From Kangiellaceae bacterium (GTDB lineage Bacteria; Pseudomonadota; Gammaproteobacteria; Enterobacterales; Kangiellaceae), in NCBI GenBank assembly GCA_016743995.1, contig JADGFG010000028.1:1-34145 (forward strand): DNA of 34,145 nt, written 5' to 3'. The position numbers were made by a program, and so were the translations under genes. How positions within the stretch are numbered: position 1 is the stretch's first letter; every line of letters begins with the position of its first letter. Shown piece after piece: positions 33,652 to 34,145 of the stretch. Below the pieces are notes generated by a model that was not told the origin of the DNA, ran no database searches, and worked only from the letters and a program-made list of their open reading frames with translations.

Positions 33652-34145
33652 ATGAATTATAAAGCACCTGTAGAGAATATGAGTTTTCTATTGAACCAGG
33701 TTTTTAATTTGAAAAAATCTCTGGCAGAAATAGAGTGTTTTTCTGAATTTGATGAAGATTTATATCTTGCGGTTCTGGAAGAGGCTGCAAAGTTTTCTGA
33801 AACCGTATTATATCCGATAAATCGTAGTGGTGATGAAGAAGGCTGTCTCTTTAACGACGGTGAAGTAACAACCCCTAAGGGCTTTAAAGATGCGTACTCC
33901 AGGTTTTGCGAAGGTGGATGGCAGGGGCTTTCAGGCGATCCTGAATATGGTGGGCAGGGACTACCTAAAACGCTACACATTTTAGTTGAAGAAATTCTTT
34001 ATTCTGCGAACACATCATTTTGTTTATATCCCAGTTTAACCAATGGCGCTTATCACGCAATCAAAGCTCATGCTTGTGAAATCCTGAAGAAAAAATTTCT
34101 ACCTGCCATGCTGGATGGTAAATGGTCTGGAGCAATGGGGTTGAC
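33652..34145 (+). CDS. Acyl-CoA dehydrogenase (DmdC-like), 5' part
   Basis: 164 codons from ATG 33652 run into the window end without a stop. The N-terminus (MNYKAPVENMSFLLNQVF) matches the 3-methylmercaptopropionyl-CoA dehydrogenase group, as do NRSGDEEGCLFNDGEVTTPKGF (about 63-84) and LSGDPEYGGQGLPKTLHILV (about 97-116). It ends at GAMGLT, where the FAD/acyl contact motif starts. Full relatives are about 590-600 residues. These FAD enzymes oxidise acyl-CoA substrates in degradation of fatty acids or methylated sulfur compounds; the real substrate here cannot be told. The Shine-Dalgarno sequence is weak. Confidence 0.88.
   Translation, partial: MNYKAPVENMSFLLNQVFNLKKSLAEIECFSEFDEDLYLAVLEEAAKFSETVLYPINRSGDEEGCLFNDGEVTTPKGFKDAYSRFCEGGWQGLSGDPEYGGQGLPKTLHILVEEILYSANTSFCLYPSLTNGAYHAIKAHACEILKKKFLPAMLDGKWSGAMGL

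Noticed and set aside
33657..33980. 107-codon minus-strand open frame at the right edge
   Set aside because: Shadow of the acyl-CoA dehydrogenase, which shows clear family motifs in the + frame.

Overview
The window comes from an AT-rich gammaproteobacterium, probably marine (Oceanospirillales or Kangiellaceae-like). The genus cannot be fixed from the sequence. The assignment rests on a set of recognisable gammaproteobacterial genes: yjaG (DUF416), xthA, ybdL, yafV, bamC next to a YycJ-type metallo-beta-lactamase, a moxR/DUF58/tgpA operon, a DagA-sized alanine:sodium symporter and a DmdC-like acyl-CoA dehydrogenase. Almost all genes are on the + strand. Several probable starts are TTG, each mostly with a usable Shine-Dalgarno sequence.

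Layout. 1-483: minus-strand end of a LacA/Maa-type hexapeptide acetyltransferase, cut by the window edge. 701-1333: yjaG. 1413-8970: RND efflux operon with one lipoprotein adaptor and two different RND pumps, but no outer-membrane channel or regulator. 9131-11965: class I glutamine amidotransferase, small alpha/beta hydrolase and MFS transporter. 12052-16877: M61 aminopeptidase with PDZ, exonuclease III, then ybdL and yafV, which plausibly cooperate in glutamine-driven transamination of 2-oxo acids followed by omega-amidase removal of 2-oxoglutaramate. 16900-17775: orphan PhnD-like binding protein on the minus strand. 18115-22072: overlapping moxR, DUF58 and tgpA genes. 22653-24557: bamC and the metallo-hydrolase. 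24609-27092: two divergent genes for periplasmic chalcone-isomerase-like proteins, one fused through a lysine-rich linker to a TonB C-terminal domain. 27422-33481: saccharopine-dehydrogenase-like oxidoreductase, typical 2-Cys peroxiredoxin, a secreted cytochrome c/Calx-beta protein, a pentapeptide protein and the alanine symporter. 33652 onward: start of an acyl-CoA dehydrogenase.

Two things stand out. First, a dispersed palindromic repeat (arms close to TATACCCAAACTCCCTG and its complement, core GGAAATGCAGG) occurs five times between genes, and in one place forms the 3' end of the MFS gene. Second, the chalcone-isomerase-like/TonB fusion and its divergent paralogue share a 564-base AT-rich intergenic region carrying a 12-bp direct repeat. 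A possible 44-residue minus-strand gene (27115-27249) and degraded coding-like fragments upstream of bamC (22176-22597) are weaker but worth checking. No tRNA, rRNA, CRISPR array, intact transposase or prophage gene was seen.
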